Shown: piece after piece, positions 37,801-48,010 of the stretch
How positions within the stretch are numbered: position 1 is the stretch's first letter
Layout of the letters: each line of letters starts with the position of its first letter
Origin: Lates calcarifer
Lineage: Eukaryota > Chordata > Actinopteri > Centropomidae
NCBI RefSeq assembly: GCF_001640805.2
Contig: NC_066842.1
Location: 26,927,791 to 26,991,790 of the forward strand
Direction of reading: 5' to 3'
Length of the DNA: 64,000 nt
Translations under genes and position numbers: made by a program
The notes under the pieces: generated by a model
Databases searched by the model: none
Told to the model about the DNA's origin: nothing
Seen by the model: the letters and a program-made list of their open reading frames with translations, nothing else

Positions 37801-40800
37801 GTTCTAAACTACCAGTCACTCACCTTAATCAGTTCAAAAGTCAGTTTTCATCAAATCTGATCTCATTCTGAGACTCATTCAAGAGTCCTGGTTAGCGTTA
37901 GGGTGTGAATGAATTGGCCATGACAGCAGAGTTCAACCTGTTGATAGTCTGGATTGAAAACAATATTTGTCAAAACTCTGTTGTTTGTTCCTTAATAGTG
38001 CATGTTCATGCATAGTGGATATGATTGATCAGAATAACTCATTAGCACCAGTTCAATTAAAATGCCTCACTGATTAATGCTATACCATTTAATTGATCAA
38101 ACTGCATGTATAATGTTCAGTAGAAGGACAATTTAAAAGTCAGTTTGTCAGTTTTATTCTTTAATCTTTATTTGAGCCCCATTAGCTTTCCAGTCTGTTG
38201 TTATTGCTAGTGGCTGCTCTTATCCTGGTTTGTTGATTTTTAATTTTTGTTGACCCTCTGAACTGATTAAGCAAACTGATCCAACGTTTACATCTACTGA
38301 CAAATGCCCACAGTTTATCTTGCATTAAGTCTTTAACAATTAAGGGGCTATTAAAATTAAAAAGGAACATCCTTTGGAAAGCTCTCTGTTACTTTCATTG
38401 GTGATGTTCAAGATATTAGATTTTAGAGCAAAATGTTAAACAGACAGACCGCAGACTGAAACACCCATCTTTAGGCCTCATCCTCAATACCCAGTCCTGA
38501 GAAATGCTGAAGGCAGTCACTCAGTTGGCCATGAATTCTATTTATTGTCTGTAGTCTAGATACTCTGAATTGTGGCTCGTAGACATTTCTCCCTGCAAGA
38601 CTGCAACCTGTTTCACTGCACCACACCTTCTACTCTAGTTAGTCTTCTTTCACTGACTCCTCCATCTCTTTCTATGCAGCTCCACTGAGTTGCTGGTTAT
38701 AGTGCTAGGAGATAGTGAAGCACATTTGTTGAGAATGTGTTCTCAGTGTAAGTGAGCAATTTACTTGCTTACTTGTGAAATGCTCAAATAAAAAATCTAA
38801 CTATTGAGCATTTAACCTTAGAAATAACACTTACTGTATATCTTACAAGTTTTGCCCTGGACTTCACAAACAGTTCAAACTGGCACCAGTTAACACCCAT
38901 ATACACTGCAGGTCAGAATAGACAGAATAGATTCTCCCCTGTTTCAGTCAAACTTGGGCTGAGGTTGAATAGTCAAAAAGAAATGATGTCCTATGTCATC
39001 TTCCTATCCACTTTTCCTTGACCTGAATTGGAAAAGACCATGAGGTCAAAGAAAGCTATGAAGGAGAGTTCATATGAAGAGAGCCTTAGTAAAAGGTATC
39101 TGAAGTTCTAAGTGAATCCAATTTTACATACACTAGATTACATGAATGCTTTAATGTTACTGCTGCAAGGAATTGTGGGATGGCATTATTTCCTTCTTTT
39201 TTAGAGGATGGCACAGTGTTACTAAAGGAGATAAGATAGGAAGCACTGAAGCACCTTTCCTTAGCAGTGAGAGATTTCAACCAGCTCTTAGCATGGCTGC
39301 CACTTACTTCTGGTTCATTTCACTCAGTTAGGAAACTTCTAAGAATTAAAGTATTTGACCGCAGCCCAGCTGTCTACACAGGTTGGGTAAAGGCTCACGC
39401 TTTCTCACTATAGGCCCATGAATGTGACCTGAAGTGTATTTTTACACATTTTTACACTTTGAGCCTATTTTCCTGTGTTTTACATGCAGAACTAAAATGA
39501 TGTGTATTGAGCTCTGAACACACCTTAATGTGTCCTGTGGAAGAGCATGGCATTCAGAGGACCAGAGTGATATCACTTATGGTTACTCCTTCTCTTCTTT
39601 ATGGAATGATAATTTCAGTCTTAGTGCATATGAATCTCTGAGCAGAAGTGAATGCTGTCTACTTTCACCAGTTTAGTATATCGTATATTCACATTCATGT
39701 TGGCTGTCCAGTTTATGACACTTTACTGCAGATCATCAGAAATATGTTGGAACAAGTTCACAAATCCTGGACAAGATGTTCTGTCACCTTTAAGTTTGAA
39801 CATGTAACTGCGACTGCTGGGGCAATAAATCTTTTAATTTCAGTTCAAGTGCTGTAGCATCCTCACTGACATTTGAATTTCCCTTCTATCATTTAGAGTC
39901 TACAGTAAACCCCATCCACCTTTTAATTTTTGATTATAGGGAACAAGCCAAAATTTTTGAATAAAAAACACCTGTCTTAAGTGGCAGATAAACTGTGGGC
40001 ACTATTTTTTTCTAAGGAGGGAGACTAACATGTTGCTCATTTTTTATTCATACCTGTCGTAACTTCTCTTCCTAAAGCACCAAGCATGCACACACAGGGA
40101 GAGACAGATGATACAGAGGAGGTAAGAGAGCGTTAGAGAAGGCTAGCGTGTTCTTTTATTTGAGACTTCTGTTGATGTACTTGTAAGTTAGACATTTTCT
40201 TACACATTTTCAAGATTTACAGATACTTTATAAACTTCAAACTTTAACATGTTCTTAAAAGTACTATTATTTAAAAAGGTGCACATCAAAGCTCTAAAGA
40301 GTTCTTCTGTGTCGTGACCCACCAAAAATGACCATCAAGAGAAACTCTAAAGAGAGGTGATTTTTTTTAATTGACTAACAGTGAGTAAATGTATGAGAGT
40401 CAGTGTTTGAATGGGAATGTTAGGGATACCTCTCTGTCCTGCTCCTCCTCCCTGCTGAATGTAAAGCACTGGTTCATCTGGGTAAAAAGCAGGAGGCAGT
40501 GAAGAAAATGAGCCAAAGGAGGAAGAGGCAGAAAAGCAGAGGAGGGGGGCAGTGAAGGAGAGGGAGAGAGGGAAAGGCAGGCGAAGAAGAGAAAACATGA
40601 TACAGTAAATCTTTCAGGTCTGAAAACAAAAAGAGATCATAGGCAAAGTAATTATACACAAGTGAGGCAGAGAGTTAGTAATGAGATAATTTTAATCATT
40701 TGTTCACAATAGATCTGTTCATAAGTTCCTGACAAGCTCTAATCAATGAGCCAATACTCACCAGTCAGACTCCCATTTCCTGTTTTATTTTGAAAACACT

Positions 40801-43800
40801 CCCCTCTTGTATCTTTAGAGGTTTTTTACTTCCTGTCTTTGCTCTCTTTTCTCCCCCACGTATGTTTGCCTCATCTGTGACTCTTTAGTTATCATTCCCC
40901 TGTGTATATATATGGTCTTTGTTGCTTTCTGTCTGTCAGAGTATTGTGTTGTGTTGTGTTGTGTTGTGTTGTGTTTTCTCACCTCCCCTTCTCATGGACT
41001 TAGTGGATTTTTGTGATTTTGGATTTTCACCTGCCTTACCCGACAGCAAGTCTCCTGTTATAGTAAATCTCTGAACTACTCAAGCCCTTGTCTGCATTTG
41101 GATTTATCTCCTAAGTCCCAAACTCAGAAGTGACAGTAGGAAGCAGCATGATACTATATTGCCACAAAACATCACACAGACTAACTGATCGAGGCAGTAG
41201 TATCCCAGCAACTCCTGTGTTCTGCAAGGTAAAATCACTATTTTTTTCAATGGAGTCTGGAAGGAATATATATAGCAATGTTTCTGGTTAAACAAAGAGG
41301 ATCTTGCTTCGTAATAAAACAGTCTATCTCTGTAGGAATCATATCCATAATGTGGCATAAATGAGAACTTTTAGAGGACATACTTTGACGTGGACAAATA
41401 TCAAACTGGATTACACTGTTTGTGGTTGCTCATACGCCGTTCTTGTTCAATACTGCACAGATTTCAAAGATTTCTGACCCTAAAATAGGACCAGGTTCAA
41501 ACATGCCAGATTCATCCTTCACCTGGGCCCAGACTGTACCAAAGTCGTGCTCAAGAAAGAGGGGATTTGGGAGAAATGTCTAGTTTGTCATTTGTTCAAT
41601 GTTAAACTTAATTGCTACATTTAGTTTCTTTTGCATATAGATAATATTAAGTAGTTGGAAAACTGTCTGTCCAGTGCCTGTGTGTGTGTTATTGGTTTGG
41701 CCAGCCAGTAAATATATGTTCAATCTTCCAGTTATTTAGTTAGGACAGTTTTGTGCTCTGATAAGGTTAGTTTCGGTTGCTGATCTTGTTGATGTTGCCC
41801 CAGGTTAGTTGATAATCGTCTTTGCTTTGTATTGTCTCATTCTTTTTGGGGGGGAGGTCAAACCTTGCTTTCTGTGTCTTGCTGCTTAGTCTTTCCACCA
41901 ACCTACACATCCAGCAGACATTAGCATTCATTTGGAGCAGTGTTTGACATATCTCCTGAGTAAATACCTGGCTCTTAAGCTGCTAAATGATTCACTAAGT
42001 TCACCAGCTGTGTGTGTCTGCTGTTTGGTGCTGAGCAGGTTGAGTATCAGAGAAAACAGCTGCTGCTAGTACCAAGGCTGCTGATGGCAGAGTTTAATGA
42101 TAAGCTAAAAGACTCTTAGAAAGTCTGGGGGAACAGTAGCAGGATATCTTTCTACATGTAGTTACTTGATCCATGTGAGGGGTAATACCTGATAAACTGT
42201 GCCTCAGAGCTTTTGTTTGTGTTGCCAGAACTCTAAACAGGAGGGAGTTCACAAAGCTGAGCCGAGCGGAATCCGGAATTTTCTATGGCCATGGTATAAG
42301 TAAAAATATTAGTGCAACTTTAACAACACACACACATTTCAAGTGAATTCATTCCAAGTGCACACCACCATTTATTTGATGTGCCTTCTGAACTGCTTAA
42401 CAATTAAGAAATTATTTTGAAGCAGGCCTTTGTTGGAGGCTGAATAATCCAGAGCAGGCAAACAGCAGAAGAAAACTGTGCATGCTGAGGAAAGTATATA
42501 CTGTATCGTGCAGCTTAAATGGCACGGTCTCCTGCAACACTAAGCTCCTCATCTCAGAGCGCTTTAGTGGAGTGGGATTTGACTGGGTTGTGGGAGTCTC
42601 TATTTGTGTATCAGAGAATCTAATCCTATTGCCTTTGAGCTCAACTCCCACACAGCTAAAGGCTCTGTGACTGAGAGAGAACTCACCTGGACTTAGCAAT
42701 CAGCAAGTCATAAAGCTCAAATGCACTGAAAGCTTGGGAGGCAGCTGCTTTTTTACAGACTTGGAAATAAACAAGACAAATTTTTCTCAAACCAGCCATC
42801 CTTGAATTCTTTACTCGTGTAAAACTAAAAAATCCTGTTTCCTCACTTCTGACAAATTGTAAATCTCACCTTTGAGTCTAATTGAGTATTTAAGTTCATG
42901 TTTCCTGCTGCAAACTCTTGTTCATTACTGCCCCCTGAGGCCGGAGGGCCAAAAGCACCCACTGGTGCTTGACAGTTGGTGAGATCCACTGTTTTTTCCC
43001 TCAAGTGTCCAAAGGTGGTAGTGGTGAGCCCATTCCACACTTGAAAACAAAGTTCAACAAGTCAGACACATCTGATCAGATTTATGTATTGATTTTTGGA
43101 AGTGTAGGGCAGCATGGTGGCACAGTGGTTAGCACTGTCACCTCACAGCAAGAAGGTTCCAGGTTCGAGCTGTGCTGGTGTTGGCATGTTCACCTGCCAG
43201 TGTAGTCCCAGCTAGTCCAGCTTCCTCCCACAGTCCAAAGACATGCTGGTTAATTACTAGTTGTCCGTAGGTGTGAATGTGAGTATGAATGGTTGTTTGT
43301 TTATATGTGTTGGCCCCGCGATGGACTGGTGATCTGTACAGGGTGTACTCCCCCCTCTCGCCCAATGCTAGCTGGGATAGGCTCCAGCCCCCCCATGACC
43401 CTTAACAGATAAGCAGTATAGAGAATGGATGGATGGATGGAAGTGTCCTCAAAAGTATCATTTGGTTTTACAACAGACAGAAGACCTGTGGACACTACTC
43501 AGGGCTGAGGAAAGTACTGCCCCCCTACTCTTAAACTTAAAGAAAATCATTTTTATTCAAATTTCATATTATCCTAAAGTTAGATATCAGTGAAAGGACA
43601 GTAAAGCTACCATGCAGGGACAGGCCTTAACCAACAGGAGCAATTTGGGGTTCAGAGTCAGCACTGAGTTACACTGCAATATCTATCTAAACATGATACA
43701 AGTCACATGACGTACTGTTGAGAAGGACTCTGAACCAACGGTGAAGTTTAAGTTATTAGCATTGTTACAAATGTAAACAGGGGTGGACAAAACACTATAT

Positions 43801-44577
43801 TGTTAATAAAAAGGAGTTTCTCTTGGAAACTGTTGTAATCAGATCGCTTCTTTTGAGTATCAGTGTGAGTGTGTGTGTCAGATTTAAGGTTCATGGAGAC
43901 ACAGTGGTTTTTATAGGCATAGACCTACTGAGGGGTGCTAAGAATGTGATCTTCCTATCAAAATGCACCCCCTTATTTAGATTTTTCCCAAGCTTCACTT
44001 CACTGAGCATGAAAAAAGACATTTAATTAGGTGGTGACACTTCTTTCTGTCAATTATAAAACATAAAGAGGTGGGCTGTGCCTAGTTGCCTCAGTCTTAA
44101 TGGGGTAAGTTGTCTCAATGTCAAAAAAATATTACTAACTACTAACTACATTACTACTAACACAAAAGTCACAGTTTATCTTTTTTTTCTTTTTCAGTTA
44201 CATGGCCTATAGCTGTGTCCCAATATCTGCTACATTTTAAGATGGCAAATGCTTTTATCAAAGGTGGTGCAATGAAGACCTTAAGCTTTCTAGCAGTGCC
44301 ACAATACAGCTACCTTAATAAGTACAATGCATGCACCATCACCTAAATTGAAAATGTCTTTGCAGCTGAACAGAAGCTATTTATGCTAAGTCGGTAAAAC
44401 AGGCAACATTTACAGAACATAATTGTACATAATAAACTTAGTGTCTGAATGCAGAGTACGTCTCGTTCCTCTGCTGCTGATGCTGATGTTTACCTCCTTG
44501 TTGTAGGTCTGTAGAGCCGTCAGAGCAGTGTCTTGTTCTCCCGTCTCCATTTGCTCTATGATTGTATTTAAATCCAT
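28828..44577 (-). CDS. ric8a: RIC8A (synembryn-A), G-alpha chaperone and guanine nucleotide exchange factor
   Basis: RIC8A folds nascent G-alpha subunits (i, q, 12/13 types) and exchanges their nucleotide in the cytosol. Fourteen exons join in frame to 587 residues: 44494-44577, 40430-40477, 35923-36136, 35601-35755, 35415-35495, 34883-34982, 34434-34621, 33402-33496, 33162-33312, 32230-32325, 31941-32085, 31375-31519, 29530-29649, 28828-28969. Family landmarks include [41 protein letters not shown] [65 protein letters not shown] and [20 protein letters not shown]. The first exon ([14 protein letters not shown]) favours RIC8A over RIC8B. The start at 44577 has a good context (AAAATGG); an in-frame ATG four codons earlier (44589) is weaker. 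It is longer than the human protein (about 530), mainly from an acidic insert in exons 3-4. Confidence 0.95.
30730..31310 (+). mobile_element. L2-like LINE remnant in a ric8a intron
   Basis: Plus-strand reading gives [11 protein letters not shown] (from 30841), then [17 protein letters not shown] (about 30937-30990) where the catalytic YADD is YMDN, and a 3' part resembling the usual LWNSLP...[10 protein letters not shown] end (about 31125-31205, [13 protein letters not shown]). The last part has CTGTAAAACACTCTATAACC, like the L2 3' end. It is antisense to ric8a and lies in the intron between exons 31375-31519 and 29530-29649. A broken catalytic site and stops make it inactive. Confidence 0.8.
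33841..34150 (-). repeat. Possible dispersed repeat, second copy
   Basis: On the minus strand: ATTTCAAGGTAATCCATCCA, ATAGCTGTTGAGGCATTTCA and AATGTCAACCTTGTGGTGAT, blocks common in fish intergenic repeats. It is distantly similar to 11270-11410. It lies in a ric8a intron. Confidence 0.45.
36137..40429 (-). other. ric8a intron 2
   Basis: A 4.3 kb intron between the 48-nt exon 2 and exon 3. Apart from the dispersed-repeat copy at 36303-36495, it looks like AT-rich unique sequence. I see no exon, RNA gene or clear transposon in it. Confidence 0.6.
36303..36495 (-). repeat. Dispersed ATCCATCC-type repeat, partial inverted copy
   Basis: GGTGCAGTGGTTAGTACTGT, CACCTCACAGCA, TTTGCATGTTCTCGTACCTG, CCCACAGTCCAAAGACATG and GTGACTCTAAATTACC match, in reverse orientation, the right half of the 18746-19085 copy. 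The ATCCATCC end is missing. Confidence 0.8.
40944..40975. repeat. (GTGTT)n pentanucleotide microsatellite
   Basis: About six GTGTT units in tandem, in ric8a intron 1. Confidence 0.9.
41155..41450. repeat. Dispersed fish repeat, copy B
   Basis: ACTGATCGAGGCAGTAGTAT, CCAGCAACTCCTGTGTTCTG, TTTTCAATGGAGTCTGG, TTTCTGGTTAAAC, TCTCTGTAGGAATCATATCC. The same blocks in the same order occur at about 8995-9140. It is longer and better kept than copy A. Confidence 0.65.
43106..43440 (-). repeat. Dispersed ATCCATCC-headed repeat, full inverted copy with target-site duplication
   Basis: A full-length inverted copy: GGGCAGCATGGTGGCACAGT at the left, CCCACAGTCCAAAGACATGC in the middle, ATGGACTGGTGATCTGTACA, then GGGATAGGCTCCAGCC and a (GGAT)n end at the right. 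The flanks share AAGTGT (43100-43105 and 43441-43446), a likely 6-base or slightly longer target-site duplication. This argues for insertion as a unit. Confidence 0.85.
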
Positions 44578-44589
44578 TTTCAACGCCAT

Positions 44590-44810
44590 CGAGCTGAGCT
44601 TCCTCCTGAATTCACCGTCAGGGTAGGACTGTGTATATGTGTTTGTCACTCAGATTGTATATACACGCTATAGAGTGACACCGCCCACAGATGACAGCAT
44701 GATGTCTGAATCCCTACCAGCCGGCGAGAAGCGATTAACGGGGGGGATTTGTGCAAGCTAAATGCTGCGTTTAGGTGTCCTGGGGAAAGACGGACGAAAC
44801 GAATTTTCTG
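44590..44810 (-). promoter_or_regulatory. ric8a promoter and 5'UTR region
   Basis: Sequence just upstream of the ric8a start is locally richer in GC and CpG (GCCGGCGAG, GACGGACGAAACG) than the AT-rich spacer beyond it. A GC box (CCGCCC) lies at 44681-44686. No TATA box is evident. The transcription start cannot be placed. Confidence 0.5.
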
Positions 44811-45689
44811 ATTAAAAAACAGATTATACCTATATTAGAATAAGAATAAGAACAACATAAAAAAAAGAAATGAACTTCACATATCAAAGTTTTTTATGTA
44901 GTCTATTTATTTTTTCATGTTTACTGCTGTGGACGTTTCTCCTGAGAGAGTAAAAATTAGTATCAGTTTGGCTAATATGAGAATTTTACTGCCACTTATT
45001 AAAAGGCTGGTTAGAGGTTGTGTGACTAAATATAAAATAATCTAGACATACTTCTATATAAACAAATGTGTGTTTTTAAATGGCTCATGACACCATTTAA
45101 TTTCCTCCCTCTGTAAATTAGAGTTCTTATGTATTTCTTTATTCCTGTCCCTCATCTCTTCTGTCTGTTATTGTATCCTTATCAGCTGTTCTTCCACCTC
45201 AGAAATCTTTCCACGGTCTCTGTCTTTCCCAAAGGTCAGTGAAAAACAAATATATGTGTTGTGCATCATATTCAGTTCATATCATTTTGTTCCATATGTC
45301 ATCCATGGATGTTTACTGATCAACGTTGAACCATTATGGTACGGTCAAAGCTGTTCATTTAAAATCTCAATAATTTCTGTTACTGTTTATGCTTACAGTG
45401 AAATATTATGCAATAGGCCTTTTTCAAAGCAGACGTTTTGATATTTGGCATGTTACATAAAGAGAAGAATGACATTAAAGATGGCTGAATTCCATTTAGC
45501 TGCTTCAGTTTCACAGTCCTTGTATTGTTCATGGTGGCTCACTGTCACACTGCCTGTGACTTACTGAGACACTTTTCCTGCTATGACAGGTCAAAATATC
45601 TGCTGTCAAAAATCTGTTGATTTGATCGACACTAATATTTTTTAAATAATTTAAAATTAATTAATAGGTGAAAAAGTCAATCTGTTCCC

Positions 45690-45775
45690 AGGTGTACCTC
45701 TCACCGAGTGTCAGCTGTGATAGGCTCCAGCCTCCCATGACCCTTTAGGATAAACGGTATAGATAATGGATGGAT
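45690..45775 (-). repeat. Dispersed ATCCATCC-headed repeat, short inverted copy
   Basis: GTCAGCTGTGATAGGCTCCA, GCCTCCCATGACCC, ATAAACGGTATAGATAATGG and GGATGGAT. This is the ATCCATCC end of the family in reverse orientation, with no more than about 85 bases kept. Confidence 0.8.
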
Positions 45776-45856
45776 AGGTGAAAAAGTTTCTTACTTAATT
45801 TCCTGCTCTGTCAGGCTACTATTGGCTGTACCAAGCAGGTTACATGCATGTCAAAG

Positions 45857-45857
45857 T

Positions 45858-45924
<67 letters not shown>

Positions 45925-45960
45925 GACTTTATTCATCCCCGAAGGGAAATTCGGTTGTCA
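45857..45960 (-). mobile_element. Retroelement 3' tail with (GATA)n microsatellite
   Basis: A (GATA)n tract of about 65 bases is followed by GACTTTATTCATCCCCGAAG and GGAAATT. On the minus strand this reads AATTTCCCTTCGGGGATGAA then TAAAGTC and (ATCT)n. It is the usual 3' end of a class of fish non-LTR elements: a short CCC...GGG hairpin, an AATAAAG-like end and a microsatellite tail. Related tails lie at 49371-49425 and 56398-56455. Confidence 0.75.
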
Positions 45961-46520
45961 TAGTAGTCCGTATGTGAATGCTATAAAAATACAATAGTAT
46001 TTAAATAGAATACTGAGGTAGAAAATAGAATAAAAATACAGTATGAGACAAGATAAGGTGCAGCGGCAAGATGATGTTAATAATACTGATGGTATGATTG
46101 TAATGTTACTGTTAATAACAGTATAATATAGTAATATATATATAATATATAGTAACAGTTAGTGATAGTAATAATAGTAAACTAACAGTATAATAATAAT
46201 ACAATATATAATAACAGTATATAGTGCAAATGGTAGCAGCAACAGTATACAACATTAATAATAATAATAATATGTATACATAGAAATATATCATATATTC
46301 AGCCTGTGCTGTGCTGTGTATTTTTTCTAGGTGTGCATACATACATAACTGCAATATATAATATGTACACATGTATAGATATATGCCTATGACATATGAT
46401 ATATATAGGTAGGTGTAGGTATAATATATATATGTATAATATGCATGATAAATACTTGACTAGACAGATATATACACCATAAATAATATGCTATGAATAT
46501 GAATATGTAAATAGAAAGTG
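45961..46520. other. AT-rich low-complexity stretch
   Basis: Mostly ATA, AATA and TATA words with (AAT)n at about 46255-46275 and no open frame of interest. It may be the eroded body of the retroelement whose tail lies at 45857-45960, but no protein motif is readable. Confidence 0.6.
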
Positions 46521-47078
46521 CAAAGGGAGGCCAAATTATGAGGCCAAAGTTACATTTTAAAATGGTGTAGGACCAGAATGTAGAGCCAGTAAATATGTTC
46601 ATGACAGTAGATGTGAAGAGGAAGGCTATATCAACTGTGAACAAAGCAAACCTTTTCTAACTTCATGTCATAAACTTGAGTTTGCAGTTTGTTGTTGACA
46701 TCACAAAGTTTTCCTTGATGTAACAGATGCACTAAAATGTGCTAACCCAAGCATGACCTTGCTTTTTACAAGTTAAACCACTGACACCATTCCCTTGTGC
46801 ATCAAGTACTGTGTTGCTGCTTAAGGAGAATTTGAGGGTTATACAGCTGCCTGTGAATGCACATACACATAACAGTGTCATAACCATGTTTGACTTCCTT
46901 CCTCTTGCTTCTCTGGATGTGAAATAGCACCAGCACTGCAAAGCTAATTGAAGAGATGATCCACAGTTTAGAGAAATTTTTCAGCTGTATCAGGAGTGCA
47001 GCCTCCATTGTCCATGAAATACACACACTTACTGCTAATAGAACACTTCTGAACTTGCACTTGAACAACACTAATGCC

Positions 47079-47142
47079 CGCTTACCATCAAGGGATAAGC
47101 AGTATAGGCTACAGTTAATGAATAAATGATGGATGGATGGAT
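47079..47142 (-). repeat. Dispersed ATCCATCC-headed repeat, very short copy
   Basis: CTTACCATCAAGGGATAAGC, AGTATAGGCTACAG and (GATG)n at the right end match the terminal 60 bases of the family in reverse orientation. Confidence 0.65.
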
Positions 47143-47689
47143 GTTTACTGTTCAACCATAAACCATAATATACATTTATGGTATATATCAGCATAGCCTG
47201 CTAGGAGCATTATACATATGATATAAAGTCCTGAAACTAGAGTCAGTTCAGTTCAGTCATCAATTTAAATCAAAATTTCGAGTTTTCATCAGGGCAAGAA
47301 GTATATTTATTTGGTTACTCTTGTCCCGTTTGTTTTTTGCTTTCGAGGCTAAGCCAAATGTGAAAGTAAAAAAAAAAAATCCTCAAAAACTGTTTATTAT
47401 CTTTGCTCACCGCCCTCAGTAAATGGGGCGTTTTTTAACGAGCCAAGGGCGTACTCGCACTCTGCGAGTATGTTCGATTTAAAATTCAAAGCAAACGTGC
47501 GGGTGGGGACAATGTTTCACGTTACCAGAATCACAGCCAAATAGAATTCTGTAGCAGATGACTGAAATAAAATCAATTATTAATTTCTTCTGTTGGTTCA
47601 CACGTTTTACTAAATGTATATAATTAATGAAACAGTATAAACTCCACTCTACCGGGCCACACAATGTTTCTATTGCTATCAATAACGCC

Positions 47690-47860
47690 TTGAAGTGGCA
47701 CGCTGTGTAGCCAATAAAACTTCAGGGCCTGGTTTGAGCGATGGGATTTCAACCAATAGTTTTGTTGTGACCGTTTGAGTGACAGACGCTGCAGCTGTAG
47801 TGGGGGAAGGGGTCGCTGAAGTTGACGGAACCGCCATCTTGAAAAGTGCCCTCCGATGAT
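47690..47860 (+). promoter_or_regulatory. ppp6r3 promoter: two CCAAT boxes and a YY1 site
   Basis: CCAAT occurs at 47711-47715 and 47753-47757, 42 bases apart, both usable by NF-Y. CCGCCATCTTG at 47831-47841 is the reverse complement of the YY1 consensus (CAAGATGGCGG). No TATA box is evident. YY1 sites of this form usually lie at or just after the start of housekeeping-type transcripts, so transcription probably begins near 47820-47840. Confidence 0.65.
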
Positions 47861-48010
47861 CTACCTTTTCGCGCCTGTCAGAATCAGTTTTAAACGCTTT
47901 ATTTTTCTTACCGGAATTTTGTGTTATCGCTGTGATCGTTTTGTTAAGGCCTGGGGCTAATGGCAAGATAAGCCACATGCTGGAGACTCGCCGTTTACCG
48001 TTGTTTATCG
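47840..48010 (+). other. ppp6r3 first, non-coding exon
   Basis: A strong donor (ATCG|GTAAGT) ends the exon at 48010. The 5' end is not fixed; it is placed after the YY1 site by inference. Bases nearby are CpG-rich compared with the flanks. No start codon in this exon leads into the PPP6R3 frame. Confidence 0.55.

Larger units (their letters stand above)
40478..44493 (-). other. ric8a intron 1
   Basis: A 4.0 kb first intron. It holds a (GTGTT)n tract at 40944-40975, the dispersed repeat copy B at 41155-41450, and a full dispersed-repeat copy at 43106-43440. I see no other exon in it. Confidence 0.6.

Noticed and set aside
28828..44577. RIC8B instead of RIC8A
   Set aside because: The N-terminus ([19 protein letters not shown]) and the segments CLDPF and [20 protein letters not shown] fit RIC8A better. 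RIC8B carries a longer loop after the CLDVL segment that is absent here.
45857..45923. Regular repeats suggesting an array
   Set aside because: Simple (GATA)n with no spacers, not a CRISPR-like array. It is the tail of a retroelement.
44590..47830. Bidirectional ric8a/ppp6r3 promoter
   Set aside because: The two starts are about 3.2 kb apart with repeats and an AT-rich stretch between them, and each has its own GC/CpG-rich segment.
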